This document shows positions 11,261 through 21,970 of a stretch of 64,000 nucleotides of DNA, in pieces (the stretch's first letter is position 1; every line of letters begins with the position of its first letter). The translations under genes were made by a program, and so were the position numbers. This DNA is from Pleurotus djamor (lineage: Eukaryota > Basidiomycota > Agaricomycetes > Agaricales > Pleurotaceae): assembly GCA_029747585.1 (NCBI GenBank), contig JAPEVF010000008.1, positions 124,001 to 188,000 on the forward strand, written 5' to 3'. A model generated the notes under the pieces. That model ran no database searches. It saw nothing but the letters and a program-made list of their open reading frames with translations, and was not told where the DNA came from.

Positions 11261-12728
11261 CTAACCGTTGTTAACCACATTTTGACCCAAATTTCCTCCA
11301 ATGTTGCAGCGACTGATGCTTGCATTACTGTAGTTGTCACCACGGGTATGCTGAACGTGCTGTACGTGATAGACATTAGAATAGAGGTGCAGATTGACCT
11401 GCGCCGGATTGGCACGCTGCTCCAGGCGAAAGAAGTATAGGTCTTGGTCTTGTTGCCAATCTGAAGAGGTTAAACCATTGCGCTCCTGTAACCATTGGAT
11501 TTCGGCTGAGTCTGCGGATCTGTGCACGATCGGGTGGGCAAACTCGCGCAGGAACTTGTATATGTGATAGAATTGGGTATCCTCCGACAATTGGGAACTT
11601 GGTGATCGAGTGGGTCTCATATCAGGGGGCACGGGCGTCGTCGTGGGTCTCATATCAGGGGGCACGGGCGTCGTCGTGGGTGATGTGAAGCTGGAAGTGG
11701 GAACGCGAGCAGGCGGCATGTCAGGCCCATTAGCAATGCCATGCTCGCCCGAGATTTTTGGTTCGCCTGAGGAGGTCAGCCCTTCCAACATAGCCCTGAT
11801 GTATAGGGGTTAATAAAGATAAAGTATTGTGTTGACCGGCAAAAGAATTGACCATTCACCCTCAACCCTTCGGGCTTCAGAGGTCGGGCTTGGATATGGA
11901 ACTGGGGGGTAGTTTTGTGGCCCATGCTTGAATTCAGCCGTCTCAGGGACGGCAGGAACAGGCAGGTCAAGGCGGCTATTTAATATTCCGGTTGTTCAAA
12001 AGATGTATCGATGAAAGCAATTAAAGAGCTTACAGCTGTTTCAATGGTGAAGAATGGGAAGGCAACGAGGAGCCCTGATTTAGCGGGAGGACAGTCGCAG
12101 TTAAACCGGAACTTGCATCTTCTGCCACTCCCGAATTGGAGGGGCCCGAGGAGCCCTCACTGAGCATATGCGCAGTCGCAGCTAAGTCTGGTCTTCCATC
12201 TTCTGTAACCTGCGTTCCCAGAGGTGCGCTCTTGTCAGTCGGCGTAGGAGGCAAGCAAGCGGTAGCGGACGGAGGGGTGTCCTTCTGAGAAGAAGAATTC
12301 AATATTTCGTCATGGGAATATTGCACATCACATACAAACGGAGGAGGAGGTAGGTTTATTGAATCTCGTGATAACTTGGGTAGACCTTCGTAAATGGATG
12401 TTGCGGGTAGCAATCCACAGTCTTCCTTGGGAACTTTGACGAGGTCATCCGTTATATTGGGTTGAGATGGCTTCTCAGTTCGCTCTCTACCCGATACTAC
12501 GGCTTTGAACCAGCCGAGGAATCCTTGCCATATTTCCCTGGTCGTACCTTTCCCAGGTCTCGATTGCTGACTTTGCGCAATAGGAGAGGACTGAGGAGCA
12601 GTGCGCGTAAGGGCTACCAAGTGGTTAGATTTGACTCGTAAGTATTTGTCTGAGCAACGAGGAGAACGACTTACCTTTTGTACAGGGCCCGGCTCTACCT
12701 GTGATAGACGTCGGCGTTTGTAGGGCAT
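11261..12728 (-). CDS. Lineage-specific Pro/Ser-rich protein, duplicate A
   Basis: The gene starts at ATG 12728 (MPYKRRRLSQVEPGPVQK) and ends with TAA at 11261. Spliced segments in order: a basic Ser/Pro-rich N-terminus; a junction at a GTATGTGA donor ahead of KDTPPSATACLPPTPTD; RLDLPVPAVPE..PPVPYPSPTSEARRVEGEW; and a last exon W|AMLEGLTSSGEP.. that carries EIQWLQERNGLTSSDW and an Asn-rich tail (NIGGNLGQNVVNNG). The exon junctions, phases and motifs match gene B (14021-16400), so the two are tandem paralogs. Inside the last exon a 33-base unit is repeated twice (11611-11676; residues TTTPVPPDMRP). No known domain is recognised. The Asn-rich end may be low-complexity, prion-like sequence. Confidence 0.55.
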
Positions 12729-13494
12729 TCTTCTTGGACGTATTTACTCTCCCACCTTCATTTACGGATGCTTCGAACCCGTTGGAGCGTCGATCCATCG
12801 CTTATGTATGAGAGGGGAGTCCACCAAGGGCGCGCAAATGGTGGAGTGCGAACTGTGGGGCGATAGACTAGAGGGAAAGAGGGGAAGTTAAGTGGGTGAG
12901 AGAAGTAAGTCAAAGAACAGAGAAGCCGTGATATAAGTATGGGTAACGCCCAAAGTGAGATAAAAGCGGTGAAGACATCAAGCACTGAAGCTACTTAACA
13001 AAATGGGTCGACGGGGACCGCATGTCCCCGCCTATCCATGTGTTCCTCAAGCTCCTACCCATCTTGAGAAACTGGCAGTGTCAGAAAGGCCCAAAGGAAG
13101 GGAGGTTTGACGCTTGGAAGCGCTTCTCTATCAACCCATGACGCACGTTCAGAACCGAGAAAGGGTTTGTTCTCATGAGGGGCGGGTAAAAAGGTTTGAG
13201 GCACTGAGGAAATGGTTAGCACCCTCAGGTTGAGATTGCCTTCAACACGTCGGCAGCCGCTTTTCATTGAGAGATGAAAGATGAGAAGGAGTGAGATCGC
13301 CGTATCGCAGCTTGAGCTTTTGTTGAGAACAACCTGGGCGTATTCCGGTCGAAAAATCCAGCCGCCACATAGCCGGGAGATAAGTAGGATGATCTGGGTT
13401 CACGAATGACATATACTGGGGACACAGCAATCAGTATAGGATACACATGGATATCATTAGGTGATAAGATAGATGTTCAGAAGATACTCAGACT
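12729..13494. repeat. Duplicated spacer, copy A
   Basis: This non-coding stretch matches 16380-17156 in the same orientation over most of its length. Shared landmarks are the ACTCTCCCACCTTCATTTA block with GGAGCGTCGATCCAT (12750-12800 and 16415-16470), the GAAGCGCTTCTCTATCAAC block (13118 and 16770), and GACACAGCAATCAGTATAG (13421 and 17071). It is the 5' flank of gene A and, in origin, the 3' flank of the ADF-H/PH gene. Confidence 0.8.
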
Positions 13495-13766
13495 TGCTCA
13501 ATCGTTCAGTCCGCCTGCGTGATACAAGAGGCCCTAGACAAACGAAGTAAACGGATGGCCGAATTATACAGGGCGGCTGGAATACCTTCTCACCTTCGGT
13601 ATCGGCATATCGACCAAGGTTCTGTTCCCCATGGGATTTTACCCCAAACGAATGTGGGATGGCTTTCAATTCATCAAAACCTTCCCGGACACCTTCATCC
13701 CATTCCCCGGTAAGGGCTTTGATACGCCCACGAAGATAAACAACCTCCGAGCGGTGCGTATCCTGT
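13495..13766 (-). pseudogene. Decayed copy of the last two exons of the ADF-H/PH gene
   Basis: On the minus strand the sequence encodes EGFDELKAIPHSFGVKSHGE and YADTEGEK, matching the end of the PH domain at 17255-17425 (EGFDELKAIPHSFGVEFHGE, YADTEDEK). The copy lacks single bases near the HGEQ codons, so the frame breaks. The final short exon is also recognisable at about 13495-13533. No upstream PH, coiled-coil or ADF-H sequence is present. It is a by-product of the tandem duplication that produced genes A and B. Confidence 0.8.
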
Positions 13767-14020
13767 GGTGGATGTAATGACTCAGCCTATGTTTTTGTAA
13801 GTAGATGGAAATAGCATAAAAACCGTTTCCTATTTCGACGACCTCATATCGGCATGGTCACGAGACTACCAGAAATCAATAAAAGTACATTTGTTTGGTG
13901 CGTTGAACTGGAAGTTGCAAGTTAAAGTACTGTACATTAGTTACAAACGATCATCGATCAGACCCGAAGCAGGCTTGAAATGTTTCATCGACTTGGGGAT
14001 TTTTTTATCTTAAGTGCTGC

Positions 14021-16400
14021 TCAAGTGTTGGTAACCCCATTGTTGTTTGACCTCCCCCCGGCGTTACCATTGTTTATGGGGCCATTGAAGAAGTCGCCAC
14101 CGTTTGTCACATTCAACGTTCTAACAACAACGATTGGTGTTGAAGCTGAAGGGTAAAACTGTGTGTAATTCAGTGGAACGTTCAACAATATATTGGAGGG
14201 TCGAAAACTGAGGACTTACGAGCTCGCTAAGGCCGTATGACGGAAGGCTGTCGTCTTGAGTACCTGAGTGGGATGTCCGTCGACGTCGATGGCTCACGGC
14301 CGGAGTCCTGGACCGCCGACGGATCCTGGTATCGCGACGTCGTGGGCTAGTCGGTCGGCGAAATCGAGGCGCGCCCTCTTCTCCGGCTTTCATAGTAAGC
14401 TGGTCAAGGGGATAAAAGATAAGACGGTAAGCTATTGGTCGCGGTCTTGGACATAATCAAACGACCAACTGGAATAGCCTCAGCAGCTTGGATATTTTTA
14501 ACTATATCTTCTTGAGCAGTTGGGCAGGCCTGGCTTTTGGGGTCGAGATCAGAATAGCCAGGTTGATCAGAGTGGTTGTCGTCTCCGCTGTTTTCGCTCG
14601 CGGGCGGTGTCTGTGCTTCAGCCGTGGTCGCAGATGAGTGTGCCGCCTCCCTTTTTGGAATAGAACTAAATAGGAATCGTTAATCGCTTTGGTCAGTATT
14701 GGCCCAAGACTGACTTACCATGCGCCATCAGCTCTTAGAGTTTCATCGGCAATGCTAGGGTACGGTTTTGGGGGGTAACTGGGGAACTCAAGGGTGTGGT
14801 TAGGTTGTTTCACGTCTTGGAGGCTGCTTGGCACGGTGAAAATAATTCGAAAATGAGGAACGTGTAGAGCTTACGCAGGGTTTGGAAGGAGGCTTTCTGG
14901 GGGCAAACCCTCTTCTGACGTGGAAATGAGCTGTTCTGATGCCTGCCCAGCGTTCTTTTCCACGCGGCTGGGATTATAGATGGACCTAGGCAGCCATTTC
15001 CACTCCTGCAACCATCGTAGTTCTGGCGATATTACGGGTCCTCGGTCAGTAAAACTGGTTGGTAGAGGCGAAGGAGGCTGAGCCTCCTTCGCGAGGCCAT
15101 CTTGGTAAGGTATTTCGTGCGGTCCATTGACTGGTGCGTCCTCCAAACATTGGGATTCTGGGAACTTTATGAGTCCATCGTCATGGTTGATTGTGAGCGC
15201 CGTCGTAGATGGTGCCGAGTCGGGGCTGGGGACACGCTCTGGTAGCGCGCGGGGCCCGATGGCGTTGCTATATTCGTCTCCTGATGTGTCCAAGTATCCA
15301 GAAGCTTCATGAACAACTTCAGAAAGGGTCAGTGCCCCCGGTGCAGCCCTGGGTTTAAAGCGAAGTTAATGGAAGATCAGTGGAAGCAACGAAGGTATTG
15401 ACCACATGTCCTGGATCTGTCTAGCCGCGGTAGTCGGGCTTGGGGGTAATGGAATTGAAAGATAACTCGGTGTCTCAACCTTACAGTTGGGGACGATAAG
15501 GACCGATGGGTCAAGATGACTACTTGGTTTCTTTAAAGAAGCTCACGATGAACGCGAGACGAGAACTTACAGCTTGATGGTTGGCGAGGCCTTGAAAGGG
15601 AGCGGAGAGCCCTCATCCAGCGGGAGGATAGGCGCGTTGAAGCCTGGTGTTCCCACCTCTGCTACCTTTGGAACCAATTGGCTCTCGTCTATAGGATCTG
15701 TAGGCGTGGGAGGTAGGGAACTAGTGACTGTCGAAGGGGTGTCCTTCTGGATGAGAAGAATTTTGAGCTTCCCGATGTCAAACAGAGGAACGTGCGTCAC
15801 ATACAGTTGAGGAGGGAATTAAACCTGGAAGATCTCGGGGCAGCTTTTGTAGAGATTCGTGGGGAATGGCCATTATGGGTAATATCGTGGGTTCCCAGTC
15901 ATCGACGGGCCCCTTGGCAAGGTGAGTTCCGTTATGGGCTGCAATGATAACGACGTACCGTGGCACACAGAGAGTGGTATGAGCTAGCATCACTACCATC
16001 GTCAGCATGCAGCGATATGGACTAGTCAAGGTATTGATCAGAATAGAGTCAAGTGAGACAAAGACTGGCGCCTACAGAAGGATGCCTGAGAGTTGTCATA
16101 GTAGAGTAGAAGGAGCAATTATCGTCATTATCCACGAGCGTTGTGGGCGCCAGGTTGTTAGACGGCGTGGATATTTGAGATATTACAGGAGAGGCTTGGG
16201 ACTGCTCTTCTACACGGGTTCTGTTCTTGGATGACTTCCATTTGAAGACCTTTTGTAGAATTTTGAGTTTCGAAGTCTTCGGCGTCCCTTGCGACGGCAC
16301 ATTGTGCGCCGCTGGAGTAGACTGGCAGAGAGGGAGATCGGTATCAGACGCTGGCTGCGGCCTGCCTACGTCTGAGGGGAGAGGTCGGTCTTAACCAGAT
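14021..16400 (-). CDS. Lineage-specific Pro/Ser-rich protein, duplicate B (extra modules, SR-like exon)
   Basis: This is a paralog of gene A with the same intron positions. Exons that join in phase towards the 3' end include: IPHESLQKLPRDLPGL; KDTPSTVTSSLPPTPTD (upstream junction at GTATGTGA); SHLDPSVLIVPN..IPLPPSPTTAARQIQDMW; W|AAPGALTLSEVV.. with SPELRWLQEWKWLP (to 14871); SLQDVKQPNHTLEFPSYPPK..RADGAW; a 240-base acidic exon (about 14664-14427, DDNHSDQPGYSDLDP); an Arg/Ser-rich exon (14393-14220; RRRDTRIRRRSRTPAVSHRR); and a last exon 14158-14021 ending NNGNAGGRSNNNGVTNT. The Pro-rich exon ending in W occurs twice here but once in gene A. The 5' end is uncertain (about 16300-16400). Function is unknown; the RS stretch hints at nuclear location. 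Confidence 0.5.
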
Positions 16401-17156
16401 GTTCTTGGACGTAGTTACTCTCCCACCTTCATTTAAGGACGCTTCGAAAGCATTGGAGCGTCGATCCATGACTAATGAGAGGAAGGCTCCACAAGGTAGG
16501 TGTAGGTTTGGGGGCGTGAGTGGTGGACAAGAGAAAGAGAGGACGAGGTGGGTAAGGGAGATAGGCCAGCCAAAGAAACCGGCATATATGGACGGCGCTC
16601 AGAGTGAGACAAATGTGGTGAAGACACGAAGCCTTTTCAAACTAAGGAGACGGTAGCCGCATTGCCCCACCTATCCAGATCTTCCCTACATTTTTGCCCG
16701 CTTGAGAAAGCGGCAGTGTTAAGAAAGGTCCAAAGGAAGGGGGGTTACTGAAGATTGACGCTCGGGAAGCGCTTCTCTATCAACTCGTGATGCATGTCCA
16801 GAGCCCGGCAAAGGTTCCTTCTCATGTGAATCGGGCGAACGGCTTGGAGGGTCTGACCGGGGGACACGCAGATTACGATTGCCTTCAAACATGTAGTCTT
16901 TATTCATAATGAAATGAAAGAAGGGGGATTCGACTGTCAATGCCGTATCATGGGGTTGAGAATAATCTTGGCGTAGTCCGAACGAAAGATCAAACCGCCA
17001 CAGGAGATAGCTATCTCCAGGACATGGGAAGACAGCCGTATGACTTGGGATAATGGATGACATATACTAGGGACACAGCAATCAGTATAGAATACACATG
17101 GATATCATTGGGTGATAAGATAGATGCTCAGAAGGTACTCAGGCTCGTTCAACTCG
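16401..17156. repeat. Duplicated spacer, copy B
   Basis: This is the partner of the 12729-13494 spacer in direct orientation, lying between gene B and the 3' end of the ADF-H/PH gene. Divergence is moderate with small indels. The minus-strand open frame at 16719-17063 is not conserved as protein in copy A and is probably non-coding. Confidence 0.75.
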
Positions 17157-19203
17157 TCAATCATCCAGTCCGCCAGCATGATACAAAAGGCCCATTAGCT
17201 TGTACTATACGAAGGAAGTGAGTAAATAGGAAGATTACGATGCGGCTGACGCACCTTCTCATCCTCAGTATCGGCATATATCGACCAAGGTTCTTGTTCT
17301 CCATGAAATTCTACGCCAAACGAATGCGGGATGGCTTTGAGTTCATCGAACCCCTCCCCCTCGTCCCATTCTCTCAGGGACTTGATACGCCCACTAAGAT
17401 CAACTTCTTCCGACCTGTGCGTATCCTGTGATGCTGTAATGAGCTTGTGTTTCGTCAATCAAAATAGCACACAAACCTTAGGATCTCGGTACAATATTAT
17501 AGATTTCTCCGAGCATTTGTAGAACCGACGCTTCCATGTGAGAGACTCGGCTGTTTGAATGGTGAGCCAACCAGTGACCAAGTCCTCAACCTGTGAGTTG
17601 CTTCGCAGCCGGTTCTCAAACATTCGTATACGATCTCGTTTGGCCTGCTTTTCTTTCCTCTTGAGATCAATGTGGCGTCGTGCTGCTTCATCCGCCATGA
17701 GAACTTGCTCGACGCGCCACTGTTCCAGCCGCTTGTGCTCTTCCAGGCGCCGTTCCCTCTCCACCCTCTTTCTCTCTTCCAAAGCAAGACGGCGCTTCTC
17801 TTCAGATATTCGTTCCAGTTCGGCCATTTGCTTCTTGACCATTTTAACGTGGCTCATTTCTTCCTCGATAGCCAATTGTTTCCGATGCTCCTCTTCCTCT
17901 TCTAATCGCCGAGCTTCCTCCTTCTGACGGGCGCGCAAAGCCTGCCGCTCGGCCTCTTCGGAGTTTGCTCGTTCCAGCTCCTGGGCTCTGAGTTGTTGAG
18001 CCTCTCGTCGCTGCCTGAGTAAATCTGCGGGATCGCGGACAACCACCTTCGAAGGGTCACGGACCCATTTCGAAGGGAACGATCGTTTGGGTACGTATGG
18101 GCGGGGTGGGTGCGTGGGTGGTGTTGGATCAAGAGTCATCTGGGAGCGTTGGTTGTCAGGAGGAGCGACTCCAAATTCAGATAGCGAGTTGATACGTTGG
18201 CGAGGGAATTGGAAACCTGTCGGTGATGGCAACGCCTGCGTCGACATGAACCGGGTATGTTGGACTGAGTGAGGATGTGAATAGATGTCTACGTCTTTCG
18301 GTGGGGGCGGGGGCGGCGCAAAGTCATCTCCCGAGCTTGAATCATGACTGGCATTCTTCTTCTTTCGCCCGAGTAGCTTCGATATCTTGCTGGCCGTCTT
18401 CGATATGGGAGAACTAGGCTGTTTCATTGATTCGTCTGTGTGAGATGAACTGGGAGATGGTGGGTAATCGTAAGTGTGAGGTCTCTGCGAAGGCCAGGCA
18501 GACGACTGAGGCATGGTGGTCGTGGTCGTAGTGAGGAAAGGAGGGGTGATGTCCGTGTTAGTTAACGCTTGAATTATGGCATTCTCGGTGAGGTTGTCAA
18601 GGCTGTTTATTGTCAGCGTTGTTTGTCGGGCCTTTGGTTCGAACAATGGGCGTAAGCACACCCATCCGCAACGAACAATGGAACAATGAGCCACGCACCG
18701 TAAATACGGTTCCAAGGCGACGAGATTGCACGACCGTTCTCGCTGTAATCCAAATAGCACATTGAGTCAAGCTTCTAGGCCAGCAATTCAGAGGCACTCA
18801 CCACTCAGAACCGCCGATATCGTCGACGGAAGATAATTTATCAATAGGTAGCGAGGCTTTCCATCAACCTCTTGACGATAGAATGCGACAAAGACCTTGC
18901 TGGGATCCTGGACGTTGCGTTTAAGGTCGTTGAGGCCGCGGCCTTGACCGTGGAGAACTAACTTGTCTTGCTGGCGGACGCAATCAACGACCCTCGTTAT
19001 ATTTCACAAACGGCTCATTCCCTCCACTCACACTTGGGATCTCTGTATTTGGGCTTGGAACTAGAAGGAACCTGCGTGGCAACGATGACGCTCACAATGA
19101 GAACTCGAATGGCCTGGGATAGATATGCGTCGACGTACCAGTCAATATTTCCCCGAAGAACGGCGGCATAAGCTACCAAGCTTATCGAATCCGTCTCTGC
19201 CAT
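17157..19203 (-). CDS. ADF-H / coiled-coil / PH domain protein
   Basis: Seven exons (19203-19139, 19090-19032, 18966-18802, 18742-18699, 18631-17477, 17425-17255, 17198-17157) give about 566 residues. Residues 1-~135 form an ADF-homology (cofilin/twinfilin/coactosin) domain: MAETDSISLVAYAAVLRGNI, KLVLHGQGRGLNDLKRNVQD, VFVAFYRQEVDGKPRYLLIN. Next is a Pro/Ser-rich linker with KISKLLGRKKK and a poly-Pro tract. Then comes a long Glu/Arg coiled coil (about 300-430: RRLEEEEEHRKQLAIEEEM, EERKRVERERRLEEHKRLEQ). The C-terminus is a PH domain: VTGWLTIQTAESLTWKRRFY, SIILYRDPKDTHRSEEVDL, ending LMGLLYHAGGLDD. The layout suggests an adaptor joining actin to phosphoinositide membranes; that is inference. 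The second-exon acceptor is a weak GTGAG. Confidence 0.85.
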
Positions 19204-19408
19204 CAAGCGTGCTGGATAATGTCGGTTTGGAATGTAGTGAGTGAACGTCTATCCTTTCGTGTTTCATATGGGAACCATTCGTCTCACATCATGTGGCATC
19301 ATGATACCTGTGCGACGGGCCTCTGCATCAACACCATCATAACATGTTCGGTCTTTCATTATTTAAACATAAAATCTGCATTACACCCACAGGCCCTGTA
19401 TCCCCCTT

Positions 19409-20982
19409 CTACTGCTGCTGCTGTTTCAGTTTCGCTTCTTCGAGGGCCGCCTTCCCATCCTTGTCTTCATCAAAATGATAAAATGGAAAATCGAGGAAAA
19501 GTGTTTGCTTCAGCCACGACGGAAGTCGCTTGTAAATGAACGGAGGCATCGGAATCAAGATGGAAGTCTGATCAAGGTAACGCTTAAAATGTTGCCACGC
19601 ATCCGAGTTGGAGGCATCAGCGTCGGGTCCATTGCTAAGGAGATAATACCGCTTGGCCTGGGGCTTTTCGGCAGTGGGAACTCCAGACGCAAACATCAGA
19701 AGTCTGCAGGCAAAGTAAGCGATGATTGTTGTCTGACAATGGGCATCAGGACTCACAAGAAAGTGAACAGAGGCGAAACGACGGATCCATATTGAGCAGC
19801 CCGTCTTGAAGATTCTAGATCGCCGTTGGTGGTTGGTGACAGACACAGCGTCCATATCCCCCACCAACACAATATCCTGGAAGAATGATGAGACCAAGAA
19901 GGGTCTTTCTTCAATTCGTGCTTACTCTCCAAAGTACGGAGGATGCCTGGACCACTTCCAGAGGCCAGTCTGATCACAACATCAGAACTAGGTCAATGAT
20001 GAAGTGGACTGAACCCGCTTACAGATATAGGCCGAGTCTTGGGCGAAGAGGGCGACATTTTGTACCGAAACTAGCGCAATCAAGTTAGGACAGGTTCCAT
20101 GACGGTTGTATAAAAGGCGTAACAGTCACCTTCTGCGCATCAGCCGTGACCTCGATCAAGAATCCCACTACCCATAGAACTATCCCGGCGATGTCACGAC
20201 CAGTTCCAAATGACGGGTCTGAGCCCCCGTTGTTCGAGTCGGAAACGGCGGGCGAGTTCAGAATTGTCAACGGAAGAGAAACGGTCCAGACCTGGCGGGG
20301 ATATTCATCATCAAGACATACAAGGTGAGGATTCTACCTACCCAGACAATCTGACCTATACGACGGTTCAAGATCTAAACGTGAGATCTTATGAGTACTT
20401 GCGTGACAAACTCACCGACCCAAAATCCTGAAACGGGCATCATAAAAGCGAGTCAATATTAATGATACGATACTATCTAAGCAACGTACCCATGAACTTG
20501 AAGAAGTGAGAACGAATACCATCAAATCTGGTGTCACTTCCTGTCTTCAGGACACGATATAATAAAAATCCTAAAGGCGAACGCTTTGAACATCCATATT
20601 TCGCCATAATATAGAAGAGACGCACCAGCAATACGCGTAGCCCAAATCATCACGAAAACGCTCGCGATGACATTTCTTGTGTGGAACGTGTTCCCAACTA
20701 GAAGCGTCAACAACGCTGCGAACGTTGAGATGAGCCGAACGCCAAAGTCAATTCTGAAAGGCGTTTGTACCCAATATAAAGAAATTAGATCCTAGATGCA
20801 CCTCGATGTCAGAAAACACACTGCAGACCACGAAATAGAATGCAATATTTACCTCCAGTAAAATCGGTGATTTTATCAAATTGAAAGGTCCATGCAATCG
20901 CAAATCCGAGGAGTTGATATCCAATAGTAACTAAAACTGTTAGGGCGAGGTAATAATGGTCGAGGGCGTAGACGGGTGCCAT
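19409..20982 (-). CDS. DUF1295 / steroid 5-alpha-reductase-like membrane oxidoreductase
   Basis: The start MAPVYALDHYYLALTVLVTI is followed by FAIAWTFQFDKITDFTGG, a hallmark of DUF1295 proteins. Later exons give LLTLLVGNTFHTRNVIASVF (about 20680), IAGIVLWVVGFLIEVTADAQ, TGLWKWSRHPPYFGE, and ILCWWGIWTLCLSP. SRHPPYFGE matches the conserved SRHPNYFGE box of the family, near which NADPH is thought to bind. Several membrane helices span the protein and the C-terminus is basic with a Gln run. Last exon: 19409-19703; preceding exon 19757-19876. Members are likely ER enoyl/steroid-type reductases; the substrate is not predictable. Between about 20690 and 20830 the exon structure is not fully resolved. 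Confidence 0.8.
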
Positions 20983-21153
20983 GATGGTGGTTGAGAAGGA
21001 AGAGAAATCGACAAGGTTACGGATGCCATCATTATGGTTTTACCCGCAGTGATCGAGGGCGAACGACAGTCGTGGATCGAGGCGACGTCATTATCTTGTA
21101 ACCGAAACGATATGCTTTGATTCAATATCATACACATCACTTTTAAGGACTGT

Positions 21154-21970
21154 TTACTTCCTGCAGCCGCATACCGAGGCGGATCCGTTTACGGAGAGAC
21201 CGTGTCCACAAGAAAGACACGGGGTGTTGGCTGGCTTTTCAGAGACGTCCCTCCGGCGCACTAAATCCCAAATCCAAGAGTTGATAAATCCATGGTCTAA
21301 AAGAACGTCCTTTGATAGGTACCGAGCTCCTTCTATCTTTCCCAGACATTTCTGGGAACAAATTTGAATCTTAAGATATTTCACGACGGACGAGACACAT
21401 ACTGGGGTATTGCATTGACAGTCAAAGGGTTGATCCATGTCCCATTCTGTGCTTGGATAGAAGAAGGTAACTGGAATTCAACGAGCCGCGTTAAGGTGTA
21501 AACTGGGGCTATCGTTTAGACAGTCACGTACTTGGATCTCCTTCACCCATGTCCTTCAATGCTCGGACATGCCAGGGGGTATCATCGGCCGAAGAAAGGT
21601 CAAAAGCGATGGTAGGATCGCAAGAGTGATTGACTACAGAGCCAACCGTGTAAGTTCCATATAGCAAATATTGTCAAGGAAGTTGCTGTACCGTAAACAA
21701 GATCCGAGTTCAATTCGACGTGGTCATCTTCTCCTGGTCCACATTGAACCGAAGTATACGCTCGAGGGCCCTTGGTCAAACCCTCCAACTTCGCAAGCGT
21801 TTCGCCGGCTTTAAATGCCTAAGGACTTGGAAGTCAAACACTTTGTAAACAAAAAANCCAATATCTCGGCATACCCGAGTAGTCTTCAAGAACGAGCTGA
21901 AATCGCCAGGACGGAACTCGACAACGAACCCTGCATGCGAGGGCACGTACGACGCTTGGGATGGCTTCAT
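21154..21970 (-). CDS. SET-domain protein, fungal post-SET type
   Basis: The first exon begins MKPSQASYVPSHAGFVVEFR (ATG at 21970). It splices into AFKAGETLAKLEGLTKG, then VQCGPGEDDHVELNSDLVY, the NHSCDP-containing exon (VGSVVNHSCDPTIAFD, about 21610-21645), then STEWDMDQPFDCQCNTPVCV and CLGKIEGARYLSKDVL. NHSCDP is the core catalytic and AdoMet-binding motif of SET methyltransferases. The FDCxC..CLG cysteines resemble a post-SET zinc site. The small, nearly domain-only protein (about 200-250 residues) matches a fungal group without assigned substrate. It ends with GHGLSVNGSASVCGC, possibly a second cysteine site. Intermediate exon borders were not all fixed. Confidence 0.75.
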
